Shown: positions 5,810 to 5,866 of the stretch, piece after piece
Position numbering within the stretch: position 1 is the first letter of the stretch
How the letters are laid out: each line of letters begins with the position of its first letter
Assembly (NCBI GenBank): GCA_016929735.1
Contig: JAFGID010000330.1
Coordinates: forward strand, 1 to 5,866
Length of the DNA: 5,866 bases
Direction: 5' to 3'
From: Ignavibacteriales bacterium
GTDB taxonomy: Bacteria; Bacteroidota; Ignavibacteria; Ignavibacteriales; Melioribacteraceae
Position numbers and translations under genes: made by a program
Notes under the pieces: model-generated
Database searches by the model: none
The model's input: the letters and a program-made list of their open reading frames with translations, nothing else
What the model was told of the DNA's origin: nothing

Positions 5810-5866
5810 ATGACAGCCCTAATAGAAAAATTCAAGGTAAACGGAAAAGTTTATATATGGAGGTAC
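5810..5866 (+). CDS. 5' end of an unknown gene in the next unit (partial)
   Basis: ATG at 5810 opens a frame of 19 codons, MTALIEKFKVNGKVYIWRY, that reaches the window edge without a stop. It starts 22 bases after the end of copy C, the usual close spacing of a cassette gene to the upstream attC site. An A-rich stretch (5791-5806) precedes it, with no Shine-Dalgarno. The short alternating charged and hydrophobic sequence could start a small beta-rich protein, but I cannot name a family. It is too short for certainty. Confidence 0.5.
   Translation, partial: MTALIEKFKVNGKVYIWRY

Overview
The window looks like an accessory region from an AT-rich member of the Bacteroidota. The genes use A/T-rich codons and their starts lack Shine-Dalgarno sequences. 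The one recognisable promoter element has the TAnnTTTG form of that phylum. The assignment is inference: no rRNA or housekeeping gene is present to confirm it.

Layout. Positions 1-85 are the right part of a GC-richer ~128-bp repeat that recurs in full at 5246-5373 and 5660-5787, always in the same orientation. Positions 86-339 hold a long-stem hairpin (E1) and a candidate promoter. Positions 340-4753 are a tight four-gene operon: a PstI/BsuBI-type adenine methyltransferase, its restriction endonuclease (4-bp ATGA overlap), a DUF262 (GmrS-like) protein 12 bases further on, and a MAE_28990-type HEPN RNase that overlaps the DUF262 gene by another ATGA. Positions 4754-5245 are non-coding, with an AT-rich stretch, a near-perfect dyad and a second hairpin (E2) that shares sequence boxes with E1. 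Positions 5374-5659 are a short segment with no convincing gene. A new reading frame opens 22 bases after the third repeat and runs off the window.

The most interesting feature is the logic of the repeats. They resemble integron attC sites: long imperfect palindromes bounded by AAC...GTT. The segment between two repeats starts with a sequence whose reverse complement sits at the left edge of the next repeat. For the 5.3-kb unit the match is GTTAGCAACAAGCCA against the complement of TGGCCTGTTGCTAAC (14/15). For the 0.4-kb unit it is 15/17. This is the expected bookkeeping of circular gene cassettes cut at G/TT, with complementarity reaching beyond the usual 7-bp box. I therefore read the window as part of a cassette array with no integrase in view, in which one unusually large cassette carries a complete restriction-modification system plus a DUF262-HEPN pair.

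How the genes may work together. The methylase should protect host sites (CTGCAG if specificity follows the family) and the nuclease cut unmodified DNA. DUF262 and HEPN form a plausible second layer, a nucleotide-driven sensor or regulator plus an RNase toxin, expressed from the same operon. The function of this second pair and the mobility of the array are inferences.
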